From Eggerthellales bacterium (GTDB lineage: Bacteria > Actinomycetota > Coriobacteriia > Coriobacteriales > Eggerthellaceae): DNA of 49,281 nt. Below the pieces are notes generated by a model that saw only the letters and a list, made by a program, of their open reading frames with translations, had not been told where the DNA came from and made no database searches. The stretch covers positions 1 through 49,281 of the forward strand of contig JAQXGX010000183.1 in the NCBI GenBank assembly GCA_029006935.1. Direction: 5' to 3'. The position numbers were made by a program, and so were the translations under genes. Of the stretch, positions 1 to 9,248 are shown piece by piece (positions within the stretch are counted from its first letter, which is position 1; each line of letters starts with the position of its first letter).

Positions 1-277
1 AGGCCTTTCTTCGGGGATGGACCCAGTGTAGCGGTTTTGCCCCGCGCCGCCATGGGCAAGTGGCGGCTGCCTGGGTCTGTCGGCGCGCCGTCGGCGGCGT
101 CGGCTTCCAGGGGTTCCTGGCCTATGAAGCGCAGCGCGGGAGCCAAGACGCTTGCGATACTGCGCTGCCACTCTTGCCTAATCGTTCGTGCGATGAGGGC
201 GGCGCATTGTGCGAAGCCGAGTTGTCAATTCGGGTGCCGAGAGCGTGGGCTTGACTTGTTTTGGGGTGCCCTCGTGT

Positions 278-317
278 CGATTTGGGCGCCGAGAGCATAA
301 TCTCGGCACCCAAATTG
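278..317. repeat. 17-bp inverted repeat, second repeat family
   Basis: Arms 278-294 and 301-317 pair over 17 positions with one wobble and one mismatch around a 6-nt loop. The arm motif (CAATTTGGGTGCCGAG-like) recurs at 226-244 and, in related form, in the 69-nt repeat at 341-409. The hairpin sits between a degenerate palindrome unit on its left and the main array on its right. The left flank reads as the reverse complement of the right flank, as if two copies of the composite element met head to head. Confidence 0.7.
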
Positions 318-340
318 GCACCGCCCCATGCTTTCGACCG

Positions 341-409
341 CCAAATTGACAGCGGACCCTGGATTTCAGGGGCACGAGCCCGCTTTCGACACCCGAATTG
401 ACACGGGTC
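341..409 (+). repeat. 69-bp repeat flanking array 1
   Basis: This 69-nt stretch matches 35481-35549 at 58 of 69 positions without gaps. In both places it lies 40-42 nt before the first palindrome of an array, so repeat and array look like parts of one composite intergenic element of about 270-380 bp. A shorter piece recurs to the right of array 3 at 35763-35797. No coding potential is visible. Confidence 0.8.
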
Positions 410-716
410 AGGAGAGCCTGAGTCGTGAGAGCGGTTCGTGCCGGGCAAAGTCGTTCGTGTATCGAAGAGGCTCCCTTACGCGAACGATTACCGCGCTCGT
501 TTTCGTTCGCGTATCGAAGGTGGTGCGATACACGAACGATTTCGGTCGGCCTAGCTGCTTGATAAACGGGAGTTTCAGGACGAAACAACCTGAACCTGCG
601 CTGCGCGAGCGGTTACCCGCCTCCGATTCGTTCGCGTATCGAAGGTCGCGCAATACACGAACGACTTTCTCCCGGATTTTCGTTCGTGTATCGAGGGAGC
701 GTCATTACACGAACGA

Positions 717-1191
717 TTCTCCGGCCTGGATTGAGGCGCCGACCGGGCGGCGGCCCCTCCCTTCGAGCGGCAAACCGGGGAACCGTGCGATTTCGAGACC
801 AGGGCAGAAAACGCGGCCTTTTCAGACATGAAACCGAGGTTCTGTACGATTCCTCGGGGCACCGCAGCCCCTTTTCCAGAATCTCAGCACCCTTTGCCCC
901 CTCCGTGCATCAGCACGCCGAAGAAACCCCAGGTCAGGGACTTGCCTCCATTTCACCACAAGGACGAAGGAGCAGACAACTATCCTTCTATGAGGAGCAT
1001 CGTCGTACAGAACCCCGTTTTGACCCCCGAAGCGGGCGAAAAATCTGCCCTGGGCCCGAAGGCACGCCGACGAGGCGGCAGCGATACCCCCAGGCGGAGC
1101 CGAGGGGCTCGCGCCGAACCGAGGCGGCACGGGGCGTCGAGGGTCGGTTAGGCCGAGGAGGCCGGGTGCGCCGAAGGTCGGAAAGCTGAAA
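717..1191. other. Non-coding stretch, no gene recognised
   Basis: About 475 bases between the palindrome array and the next single palindrome. Frames open here give low-complexity Arg/Pro/Gly proteins typical of chance reading of GC-rich DNA, have no convincing ribosome binding sites and resemble no family I know. The only structured element I see is the terminator-like hairpin at 856-875. Confidence 0.6.
856..875 (+). terminator. Intrinsic terminator-like hairpin
   Basis: GGGGC (856-860), a 6-nt loop and GCCCC (867-871) are followed by TTTT. It would end a plus-strand transcript, yet no plus-strand gene lies upstream in the window; the only thing upstream is the palindrome array. This hints that the array may be transcribed. 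The stem is only 5 bp, so the call is tentative. Confidence 0.45.
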
Positions 1192-1228
1192 TCGTTCGCA
1201 CAACGACGGGGTGCCGTTACACGAACGA
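1192..1228. repeat. Single 37-nt palindrome unit next to the TauE gene
   Basis: Arms 1192-1205 and 1215-1228 with a 9-nt loop. The left arm is the CACAACG type and the right arm the TTACAC type, so three central positions do not pair: it is a hybrid of the two subfamilies. It begins 20 bp past the stop codon of the minus-strand TauE gene, where, read on the minus strand, it is followed by a T-rich run and could act as that gene's terminator. Confidence 0.75.
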
Positions 1229-1247
1229 TTTCGGGCGGCCGCGCGCC

Positions 1248-2012
1248 CTAGAACACGCCGGCAAGCTCGCCCACGGTCTTGACCATGAATATGGCCAGCA
1301 CCGTGAGCATGATGGGCTTGGTCACCGCCGCGCCCTTGCTGGTGAACAGGCTCACTCCCAGGTAGTTGCCGGCCATGTTGCACAGGCCGCACACCAGCCC
1401 CAGCAGCAGCCACACGTGCCCGCTCAGCAGGAACACCACCAGAGCGGAAACGTTGGTGGTCAGGTTGACCACCTTGGTGGTCCCTGCGGCCTGGCCCAGG
1501 GTCAGGTGGGCAAAGGAGGTGAAGCCGATCATGAGAAAGGTGCCGGTACCGGGCCCGTAGATGCCGTCGTACACGCCCACCGCCAGGGAAATGCACATGC
1601 ACAGCGCCAGGGTGCGGCCCCGGCCGAAGGGCTCGCGCTCGGCGTCAAGGGAGCGGCCGCGCATCAGGTACAGGGCGGTCAGGGGAATGACCACCACCAT
1701 GATCAGGCGAAACACCCCGTCGTCGATGAGCAGGGCAAGGTTGGCCCCCGTGGCGGACCCCACCAGGCCGCAGACGGCGCAGGGCAGGGCGCGGCGCCAC
1801 TGGATCAGCCCCTGCCGCCAGAACCGAAAGGTGGCCAGGGACGTGCCCATGCAGCTGCTGAGCTTGTTGGTTCCCAGCACCATGTGCATGGGCAGGCCCG
1901 CCATGATGAATCCAGGCAGGCTGATGAGCCCGCCTCCTCCTCCGATGGCGTCCACGACGCCGGCAAGGAAGGCAAGGGGGCAGGCAATGATGAAGGGCAG
2001 TAGAGATTCCAT
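1248..2012 (-). CDS. TauE/SafE (TSUP) family membrane exporter
   Basis: A 254-residue, strongly hydrophobic protein with about eight membrane segments. It shows the two inverted half-repeats of the TauE/SafE family: a glycine run (GGGGGLISLP) near residue 24 and a matching GIYGPGTGTF motif near residue 150. Family members export sulfite, sulfoacetate or related organosulfur anions; the substrate here cannot be told. The ATG at 2012 is preferred over an in-frame TTG at 2018. Neither has a Shine-Dalgarno sequence, and a TATAGT box on the minus strand (2021-2026) ends only 8 nt before the ATG, so the mRNA may be leaderless. It diverges from the malic enzyme operon and has no sulfur-metabolism neighbours. 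Confidence 0.88.
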   Translation of the reverse strand: MESLLPFIIACPLAFLAGVVDAIGGGGGLISLPGFIMAGLPMHMVLGTNKLSSCMGTSLATFRFWRQGLIQWRRALPCAVCGLVGSATGANLALLIDDGVFRLIMVVVIPLTALYLMRGRSLDAEREPFGRGRTLALCMCISLAVGVYDGIYGPGTGTFLMIGFTSFAHLTLGQAAGTTKVVNLTTNVSALVVFLLSGHVWLLLGLVCGLCNMAGNYLGVSLFTSKGAAVTKPIMLTVLAIFMVKTVGELAGVF

Positions 2013-2127
2013 GGTCAAACACTATACCATGTCCCAATTTGGCCATCAGGCGCCTTGCGCTGATATACAATATCTTAGTTATACTGTCTGGCTTACCCAA
2101 ACTACCAATGACGAAAGGCACCCCTTC

Positions 2128-3291
<1,164 letters not shown>

Positions 3292-3306
3292 GAGCGGACG
3301 AAAGGC

Positions 3307-4056
3307 ATGGTGGAGAGCGCCCTTCTGGAGCAGCTTGCCCCTACGCTGCCGGTGGAAACCGACCCTGCGGTCACCCGCGGCCTGTTCATCACCTTCGAAG
3401 GCGGCGAAGGCACGGGCAAGTCGACCCACATACGCTTCCTATCCGAGGCTCTTCGCAGGAAGGGCCAGGAGGTGGTCTGCGTCCGCGAGCCCGGTGGCAC
3501 CTCCATTGGCGAGGAGCTGCGCCAGGTGGTGCTGAACCCCAACAACGCCAACATGGCCGATGAGTGCGAGCTGCTGATCTACGAGGCGGCCCGCGCCCAG
3601 ATCGTGCAGCAGACCATCCGCCCCGCCCTTGCCCGCGGAGCGGTGGTGCTGTGCGACCGCTTCTTCGACTCCACCGTGGCCTACCAGGCCTTCGGCCGGG
3701 GCCTTTCCCGGGATCTGGTCCAGGCCTGCAACCATATTGCCTGCCAGGGGCTTCGCCCTGACCGCACCATCTTGCTGGTGGCGCCGGGTGGCGCGGAGCA
3801 GGGCCTTGAGCGGGCTACCCGTAGGTTCGGGGCCGATCGCCTGGAAATGGAGGGGCTGGACTTCCACGAGCGGGTGCTGGCCGGATTCCAGCGCATCCTT
3901 GCGGAGGAGCCGGACCGGATGCGCAAGGTGGTCTCTTGCGAAGAGCGCTCCCAGACGGCCCGGGGCGTATTCGAAGCCCTGGCGGACCTGTTCCCCTGGA
4001 TGGACGAAGCCTTGGCGGATCCGGCCTTCTTCAGCTCCCTGGATCGGGGCTGGTAG
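3307..4056 (+). CDS. tmk: Thymidylate kinase
   Basis: Phosphorylates dTMP to dTDP with ATP. The P-loop EGGEGTGKST lies at residues 31-40, REPGGT at 60-65, the DRFFDS motif at 117-122 and a LID-like arginine segment RATRRFGADRLE at 169-180. At 249 residues it is longer than the usual 205-215, with about 24 extra residues before the first strand and a tail after the last helix. Start ATG at 3307 has GAAAGG just upstream. The stop lies 5 bp before holB; this tmk-holB-PSP1 order is the classic arrangement of Gram-positive bacteria and supports co-transcription. Confidence 0.96.
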   Translation: MVESALLEQLAPTLPVETDPAVTRGLFITFEGGEGTGKSTHIRFLSEALRRKGQEVVCVREPGGTSIGEELRQVVLNPNNANMADECELLIYEAARAQIVQQTIRPALARGAVVLCDRFFDSTVAYQAFGRGLSRDLVQACNHIACQGLRPDRTILLVAPGGAEQGLERATRRFGADRLEMEGLDFHERVLAGFQRILAEEPDRMRKVVSCEERSQTARGVFEALADLFPWMDEALADPAFFSSLDRGW

Positions 4057-4061
4057 ACGTC

Positions 4062-5204
4062 ATGGCCAACCTGTTGGACACCATATCCGGTCAGCCCAAG
4101 GTCAGGGAGTACCTGCGCACTCTTGTCGCCACGGGGGCGGTCAGCCATGCGTACCTGTTCTGCGGCCCTGCCGGATCGGGCAAGATGCAGGCGGCCCTGG
4201 CCCTGGCGCAGACCCAGGTCTGCCCCCAGGGAGGATGCGGGGAGTGCGAAGCCTGCAAGCGCGTTGCCCGTCGCAGCCATCCGGACGTGCACCTGTACCA
4301 GCCGGAAGGTGCTTCCGGCTACCTGGTGGAGCAGGTGCGCCAGGTGGTCGCGGACGTGACGCTTGCCCCCATCCAGGCCCAGCGCAAGGTCTACGTGCTG
4401 GATCGGGTGGATGCCCTGGGACCCAGCGCGGCCAACGCCTTCCTGAAGACCCTGGAGGAGCCTCCGGAGGGCACGCTGCTGGTGCTGCTGGCGCTCACCC
4501 GGGAAAGCGTGCTGCCCACCATCCTGTCCCGTTGCCAGGTGGTGCCCTTCCGCCACGTGCCGGCATCGGAGGCGGCGGGCATCGTGGCCCAGCGCACCGG
4601 GGTCGGCGTGGACCAGGCGGCCATAGCCCTGCAGGCGTGCGGCGGGTCCATGGACCGGGCCGTGGAGTTCTGCAAGTCTTCCGAGCAGCGCCAGCTTCGC
4701 GGTCTGGTGCTGTCCACCTTGGCTTCCCTGCGCCGGGCCGATGATTGGGACCTGCTCCAGGCGGCCAAGAATCTGACGGAGGCAGCCAAGGCCCCCCTTG
4801 CGGACGTGGAGGCCCGCATGGAGGCCAAGATTCAGGAGAACGCGGACTTCCTGGCCAAGTCCGCGGTGCGCCAGATCCAGGCGCAGAACAAGCGCCAGCT
4901 TTCGGCCCGCACGGCCGAGTACCTGCGCCAGGTGAGCAACGTGGTTCGCTCCTGGCTGCGGGACTGCATGATGGTCTGCGGGGAGTGCCCGCAGCTTGTT
5001 GTGAACAAGGATGCCCTGAGCGCCCTGCAAGACGCCGCAGGCGCCACCACCCAGGCCCGCTGTGCCGCGGCCTGCGCCTGCGTGGACGACTGCGAGCGGG
5101 CGTGGGCCGGTAATGTTTCCCCTCAGACGTGCCTGGAGGCGCTTCTGATACAGATAAGGACGGTGCTGTATGACCCGGATTGCTCCGGTAAACCTGCCCT
5201 ATAA
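4062..5204 (+). CDS. holB: DNA polymerase III delta-prime subunit
   Basis: 380 residues, a AAA+ clamp-loader subunit. The Walker A region reads GPAGSGKM (35-42), with Met where Ser/Thr is usual, as fits delta-prime, which does not need ATP binding. The zinc module is Cys54, 59, 62 and 65; ANAFLKTLEEPP (124-135) and the SRC arginine-finger motif (156-158) are intact. The open frame extends upstream, but the ATG at 4062, 5 bp after the tmk stop, matches the family's N-terminus. Its last 35 bp overlap the next gene, so translation of the two is probably coupled. Confidence 0.94.
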   Translation: MANLLDTISGQPKVREYLRTLVATGAVSHAYLFCGPAGSGKMQAALALAQTQVCPQGGCGECEACKRVARRSHPDVHLYQPEGASGYLVEQVRQVVADVTLAPIQAQRKVYVLDRVDALGPSAANAFLKTLEEPPEGTLLVLLALTRESVLPTILSRCQVVPFRHVPASEAAGIVAQRTGVGVDQAAIALQACGGSMDRAVEFCKSSEQRQLRGLVLSTLASLRRADDWDLLQAAKNLTEAAKAPLADVEARMEAKIQENADFLAKSAVRQIQAQNKRQLSARTAEYLRQVSNVVRSWLRDCMMVCGECPQLVVNKDALSALQDAAGATTQARCAAACACVDDCERAWAGNVSPQTCLEALLIQIRTVLYDPDCSGKPAL

Positions 5205-6774
5205 TCCCAAGACCCTGTGGTTCGATGCCCGTGACCTGGAACTTTCCGAAGGCGACCAGGTAGTGGTGCTCACGGCCCGGGGCATGGAGTTCGGCCGCCT
5301 CTCGGGCTCCGTGTTCGAAGCGTCCCCCGAGCAGCTCCAGGCTCTGAAGAGCCCCCTGAAGCCGGTAAAGCGCAAGGCCACGGAAGAGGACGTGGCCCAG
5401 GCGGAGGAAATGGAGCGCCTGAGCCGCCAGGCCCTGCCCCTGTTCAAGGAAATGGCCGCTGAATCGGAAACCCCCATGCGCCCGGTTTCCGTGGAGTACC
5501 TGTTCGACGGCGACAAGGCCGTGTTCTACTTCGAGGCCGAAGACCGCGTGGACTTCCGCGACCTGGTGCGCAAGCTTGCCGCCGAGCTGCACGTGCGCAT
5601 AGACATGCGCCAGATCGGCGTGCGTGACGAAGCCCGCATGGTGGGCGGCATGGGCCACTGCGGCCAGCAGCTCTGCTGCGCCCGCCTGGGCGGGGAGTTC
5701 TGCCCGGTTTCCATCCGCATGGCCAAGGAGCAGGACCTTTCCCTGAACCCCCAGAAGATCTCCGGCGTGTGCGGCCGCCTGATGTGCTGCCTGCGCTACG
5801 AGTACGACGCCTACAAGGACTTCAAGAGCCGCGCCCCCAAGCAAAACGCCACCATCCAGACCCCGGCGGGACCGGGCAAGGTGGTGGACCTGGACATGCC
5901 CCGCGAAATCGTTTCCCTGCGGGTGACCGTGGACGAAAAGACCAAGGTGGTGAAGGTTCCCCTGGCCGACTTCGACCCGCCGCAGGAAGAGGGTACCCGC
6001 CCCAAGTCGGTGGGGGAGGAAGCGTGGCAGCGGGCAACGGAGCCCGAGGAAGCCAAGATGCGCCTGGAGCTTTCGTTCATGACCTCCCAGTTCACCGGCT
6101 CGGACAAGCTGGGATCCGCCCAGGCCGTGCGCAGGAACAACGCCAACGTGAAGAACGCCACCGGATCGGCATCCATGGACGGCGCCCCCATCCGGGGCAG
6201 GAAGCGCCGTACCCGCGGCGAATCCCGTGCCGAAAAGCCGTCAGCATCCGCAGCTGCGGCGAACCTGCCCGAGCGCAAGCAGCGCCGTCGCCGTTCCACC
6301 CGCATCTCCGCCGAGGGAGCGCTTTCCGAGGCCGTGGTGGACGAAAGCCTGGCCCAGAAGCATCGCAGTCCCATGGAGCACCGGCTCCAGGAGGGGGAGA
6401 AGGCAGAGTCCGCGGTCAAGTCCAAGGGCCGGGAGCAGTCTTCGTCCCGTCGTCGCAGGCGTCGCAGGCGCGGCGGTTCGGCAGGGGGCGAAGGGGCCGA
6501 GGCTCCCGTGCGGGAATCCGGCGCCGCATCCGGGAAGGCCGGGAAGCCGGCGTCTTCCGAGGCGGGGTCGTCCCGTTCCGCCAGGCCGGGAAGGAAGTCA
6601 TCCGGCCTGCGTAACGGCGGGGATGCCCGTCCCAAGCAGGAAGGGGCAGAGGCAAAGCAGGAAGGATCCGCGCCGTCACGTCGCAGGCGTCGCAGGCGCG
6701 GGGGATCCGGACGCTCCGGATCGGGTGCCGTAGAAGGCAGCGGAGCTCAGAAGGGAGCAAGCAGTGAGGGCTAA
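5170..6774 (+). CDS. PSP1-domain (RicT/YaaT-like) protein with arginine-rich tail
   Basis: 534 residues. The first 280 form a PSP1 domain with the conserved Cys set of the RicT/YaaT family: Cys164, 169, 170, 178, 201, 206 and 207. In Bacillus, RicT belongs to the Y-complex that binds iron-sulfur clusters and affects RNase Y and sporulation; yaaT also follows holB there. Beyond about residue 290 the protein is not family-like: a low-complexity tail of some 240 residues rich in Arg, Ser, Gly, Ala and Glu, with a run of eight arginines at 427-434 and seven at 504-510, each followed by GGS. This suggests a disordered nucleic-acid-binding tail. The start overlaps holB by 35 bp. Confidence 0.88.
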   Translation: MTRIAPVNLPYNPKTLWFDARDLELSEGDQVVVLTARGMEFGRLSGSVFEASPEQLQALKSPLKPVKRKATEEDVAQAEEMERLSRQALPLFKEMAAESETPMRPVSVEYLFDGDKAVFYFEAEDRVDFRDLVRKLAAELHVRIDMRQIGVRDEARMVGGMGHCGQQLCCARLGGEFCPVSIRMAKEQDLSLNPQKISGVCGRLMCCLRYEYDAYKDFKSRAPKQNATIQTPAGPGKVVDLDMPREIVSLRVTVDEKTKVVKVPLADFDPPQEEGTRPKSVGEEAWQRATEPEEAKMRLELSFMTSQFTGSDKLGSAQAVRRNNANVKNATGSASMDGAPIRGRKRRTRGESRAEKPSASAAAANLPERKQRRRRSTRISAEGALSEAVVDESLAQKHRSPMEHRLQEGEKAESAVKSKGREQSSSRRRRRRRRGGSAGGEGAEAPVRESGAASGKAGKPASSEAGSSRSARPGRKSSGLRNGGDARPKQEGAEAKQEGSAPSRRRRRRRGGSGRSGSGAVEGSGAQKGASSEG

Positions 6775-8215
6775 CCAACCGCTTTTGAACGACCTGTACC
6801 AGCTGACCATGGCCCAGGGCTACTGGGAGCACGGCAAGCTGGAAGACCAGGCGTGCTTCCACATGTACTTCCGCGACTACCCCTTCAAGGGCGGCTACGC
6901 GGTGGCCTGCGGCATGGCGCAGCTGGCGGAGCTGGTGGAGGGCTTTACCTTCTCCGATGAGGATATTGCCTACCTGGCGGAGCTTCCGGCCCCCGCAGGC
7001 GGCAAGCTGTTCAATCCGGAGTTCCTGGAGTACCTGCGCACCATGGAGCTGACCGTGGACGTGGATGCCGTGCCCGAGGGTACCATCGTGTTCCCCCGGG
7101 AGCCCATGGTTCGGGTCACGGGTCCCATCCTCCAGTGCCAGCTGCTGGAAACGCCCCTTCTGAACTGCGTGAGCTTCCAGACCCTCATCGCCACCAAGGC
7201 GGCCCGGGTCTGCGCCGCGGCCCAGGGCCCCGTGGCCGAGTTCGGCCTGCGTCGCGCCCAGGGAGCTGTGGGCGGCGTGTGGGCAAGCCGCGCCGCGGTG
7301 GTGGGCGGTTGCTCCAGCACCTCCAACACCCTGGCAGGCAAGGAGTTCGGGATTCCCGTTTCCGGCACCCATGCCCATTCCTGGGTCATGAGCTTCCCCG
7401 ACGAGCTTTCGGCGTTCCGCGCCTACGCGGAGTCCTTCCCCAACAACTGCATCCTGCTGGTAGACACCTACGACGTGGAACAGGGCGTGCGCAACGCCAT
7501 CACCGTGGGCCTTGAAATGCGCCAGCGGGGCCAGCGGCTCATGGGCGTGCGCATAGACTCCGGCGACCTTGCCTGGCTTGCCAAGATGGCCCGTCGGATG
7601 CTGGACGAAGCCGGCCTGACCGACTGCGGCGTGGTGCTTTCCAACGACCTGGACGAGTTCACCATCAAGTCCATCCGCGACCAGGGCGCTCCGGTCATGT
7701 CCTGGGGCGTGGGCACCAAGCTGGCCACTGCCTTTGACCAGCCCACCCTGGGCGGCGTGTACAAGCTTTCCGCCACCCGCCAGCCGGGAGGGGAGTGGGT
7801 CGACAGCCTGAAGATATCCGGCACCCTGGCCAAGCTGACCATCCCGGGCGTTCTGGACGTGCGGCGCTACTACGATCAGTCCGGAACCATTGCCGGCGAC
7901 ATGATCTTTGACTGCAACACCGGGGTGGGACAGGACCAGATCATCGTGGATCCCTGCGATGACCTGCGGCAGAAGGACCTTGCCGGCAAGACCTTCCGCA
8001 CGCTGCTGGAGCCTTTGGCGCGGAAGGGCCGGACGGTTCTTCCTCCCCAGTACCGGGACGCCATGCAGGCCAAGGAGCGCACCCAGGCAGGGCTGCAGAA
8101 ACTGGACGAATCCCAAAGGCGCATGTACAACCCCCACACCTACCCCGTGGGCATGGAGCGCAGCCTGAACCTGCGTCGCCGGGAGCTGATCAAGAAGCTG
8201 AAGGGAATCAAGTAG
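6764..8215 (+). CDS. pncB: Nicotinate phosphoribosyltransferase
   Basis: 483 residues. Joins nicotinate to PRPP, giving nicotinate mononucleotide in the Preiss-Handler NAD salvage route. Visible: NDLYQLTMAQGYW at the N-terminus, EFGLRRAQG (159-167), the SGTHAHSW motif ending at 207 that holds the regulatory/catalytic histidine region, DTYD, GVRIDSGDL and WGVGT. The start is GTG at 6764, inside the end of the PSP1 gene (11-bp overlap), with AGGGAG upstream. It closes the run that starts at the malic enzyme; a 60-bp gap separates it from degV. Confidence 0.94.
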   Translation: MRANQPLLNDLYQLTMAQGYWEHGKLEDQACFHMYFRDYPFKGGYAVACGMAQLAELVEGFTFSDEDIAYLAELPAPAGGKLFNPEFLEYLRTMELTVDVDAVPEGTIVFPREPMVRVTGPILQCQLLETPLLNCVSFQTLIATKAARVCAAAQGPVAEFGLRRAQGAVGGVWASRAAVVGGCSSTSNTLAGKEFGIPVSGTHAHSWVMSFPDELSAFRAYAESFPNNCILLVDTYDVEQGVRNAITVGLEMRQRGQRLMGVRIDSGDLAWLAKMARRMLDEAGLTDCGVVLSNDLDEFTIKSIRDQGAPVMSWGVGTKLATAFDQPTLGGVYKLSATRQPGGEWVDSLKISGTLAKLTIPGVLDVRRYYDQSGTIAGDMIFDCNTGVGQDQIIVDPCDDLRQKDLAGKTFRTLLEPLARKGRTVLPPQYRDAMQAKERTQAGLQKLDESQRRMYNPHTYPVGMERSLNLRRRELIKKLKGIK

Positions 8216-8275
8216 CGGTTCTTCCCTCAAGTCAACGCAACCGCTTCAAACGAGTAGAAAGAAGGCGCATACCCC

Positions 8276-9184
8276 GTGATCCGAGTCATAACGGATTCCA
8301 CCTCGTCCATTTCCGCTGCTACGGCAAAGGAGCTGGGCATTCAGGTCATCACCCTGTTCGTGAACCACAACGGCGTGGAGCATGAGGACGCAGCCATGGA
8401 CCTGGAAGCCTTCTACTCCCAGATCTACCAGATGATCAACAACATTCCTCGTTCCAGCCAGCCTTCCCAGCTTGCCTTCGAGTCCGCGTTCGAAGAAGCC
8501 GCCCGTGCGGGGGACCAGGTGCTGGGCCTGTTCATGAGCAGCGGCCTTTCGGGCACCTTCGAAGGGGCCCTGAGGGCGGCGCGCAGCGTGGCGGCCCGCA
8601 ACGCCAGCTTCACCTATGCGCTGGTGGACACGCAGAGCTGCGGATACGACGAAGGCTGGCCCGTGATCGCCGCGGCCCAGGCTCGCAACCAAGGGCTTTC
8701 CCTGATGGAATGCGTGGAGGTGGCAAAGCGCAGCGTCTGCTCCACCCGCTTCCTCTTTGCCCCCGAGTCCCTGACCTTCCTGCAGAAGGGCGGTCGCATC
8801 GGCAGGGCATCGGCGCTTCTGGGCAACCTGGTCAAGATCACCCCGGTGCTCACCGTGCGGGACGGCACCGTGCTCACCGCGGCCAAGGTGCGTACCCAGA
8901 AGAAGGCCATGGCCCGTATTCTGGAGCTGCTGAAGGAAGATATGGACCGTTGCGGGCTGAAGAACATCAAGGCCCACTACATCGGGCTGAAGGAGCCGGC
9001 GGCAAAATGGGCTCGGGAGCATATCGATCCCTTGGTGGGATTTAGCGTGGATGTGGTCCCCGTCAGTCCCGTGGTGGGTCTGCACGTGGGCCCTGCGGTG
9101 GGAATCGCCTACGAATGCTGCAGCCCTCTGGACGGAAAAATGGTGGAAGCCCAGGTGCCTGTGGTGCTGTCCGCCACCTGTTAG
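8276..9184 (+). CDS. DegV family fatty-acid-binding protein (first copy)
   Basis: 302 residues. DegV/FakB proteins bind a fatty acid and present it to the kinase FakA for membrane lipid synthesis. Motifs: ITDSTSSIS near residue 5, SSQPS at 61-64 region, SSGLSGTF at 88-95 and GRIGRASALLGNLVKI later, which line the lipid pocket. The GTG start at 8276 is preceded by an AGAAAGAAGG stretch. A second DegV gene follows after 64 bp. No FakA (DAK-like) gene is visible in this window, so the kinase partner must be elsewhere. Confidence 0.9.
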   Translation: MIRVITDSTSSISAATAKELGIQVITLFVNHNGVEHEDAAMDLEAFYSQIYQMINNIPRSSQPSQLAFESAFEEAARAGDQVLGLFMSSGLSGTFEGALRAARSVAARNASFTYALVDTQSCGYDEGWPVIAAAQARNQGLSLMECVEVAKRSVCSTRFLFAPESLTFLQKGGRIGRASALLGNLVKITPVLTVRDGTVLTAAKVRTQKKAMARILELLKEDMDRCGLKNIKAHYIGLKEPAAKWAREHIDPLVGFSVDVVPVSPVVGLHVGPAVGIAYECCSPLDGKMVEAQVPVVLSATC

Positions 9185-9185
9185 G

Positions 9186-9225
9186 TACAATTTGAGCACT
9201 GCGCGGGAAGGAGCGTCCTTTCCGC
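9186..9225 (+). promoter_or_regulatory. Candidate -10 box and 10-bp hairpin before second degV
   Basis: TACAAT at 9186-9191 directly follows the first degV stop. It is followed by a 10-bp stem (9203-9212 with 9216-9225, one G-T pair, 3-nt loop) without a T-run. This could give the second DegV gene its own promoter and a structured 5' end. No good -35 box is visible. Confidence 0.35.
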
Positions 9226-9248
9226 ACGACCCATAGAAGAGGAGACCC

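Larger units (their letters stand above)
182..716. repeat. Palindromic repeat array, copy 1 (six units)
   Basis: Units have 14-nt arms of the form TCGTTCG-N7 and N7-CGAACGA around a 9-nt loop, total 37 nt. Units lie at 182-218 (degenerate right arm), 451-487, 503-539, 628-664 and 680-716. A decayed longer unit lies at 555-612 and lines up with the 59-nt middle unit of the other two arrays. Neighbouring units from 451 to 716 are separated by exactly 15 nt. Arms here mostly use the GTGTATCG type, unlike the CACAACG type of the other arrays, and pairing is kept by matching changes in the partner arm. No open reading frame here looks like a gene. The role is unknown. Confidence 0.85.

Noticed and set aside
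37-1189. Several open frames of 60-170 codons in the first 1.2 kb
   Set aside because: They cross the repeats, are rich in Arg/Pro/Ser, lack ribosome sites and resemble no family. GC-rich DNA gives such frames by chance.
4164-4187. Loss of Walker A Thr/Ser in holB as a defect
   Set aside because: Delta-prime subunits often have degenerate P-loops, so this is normal for the family.
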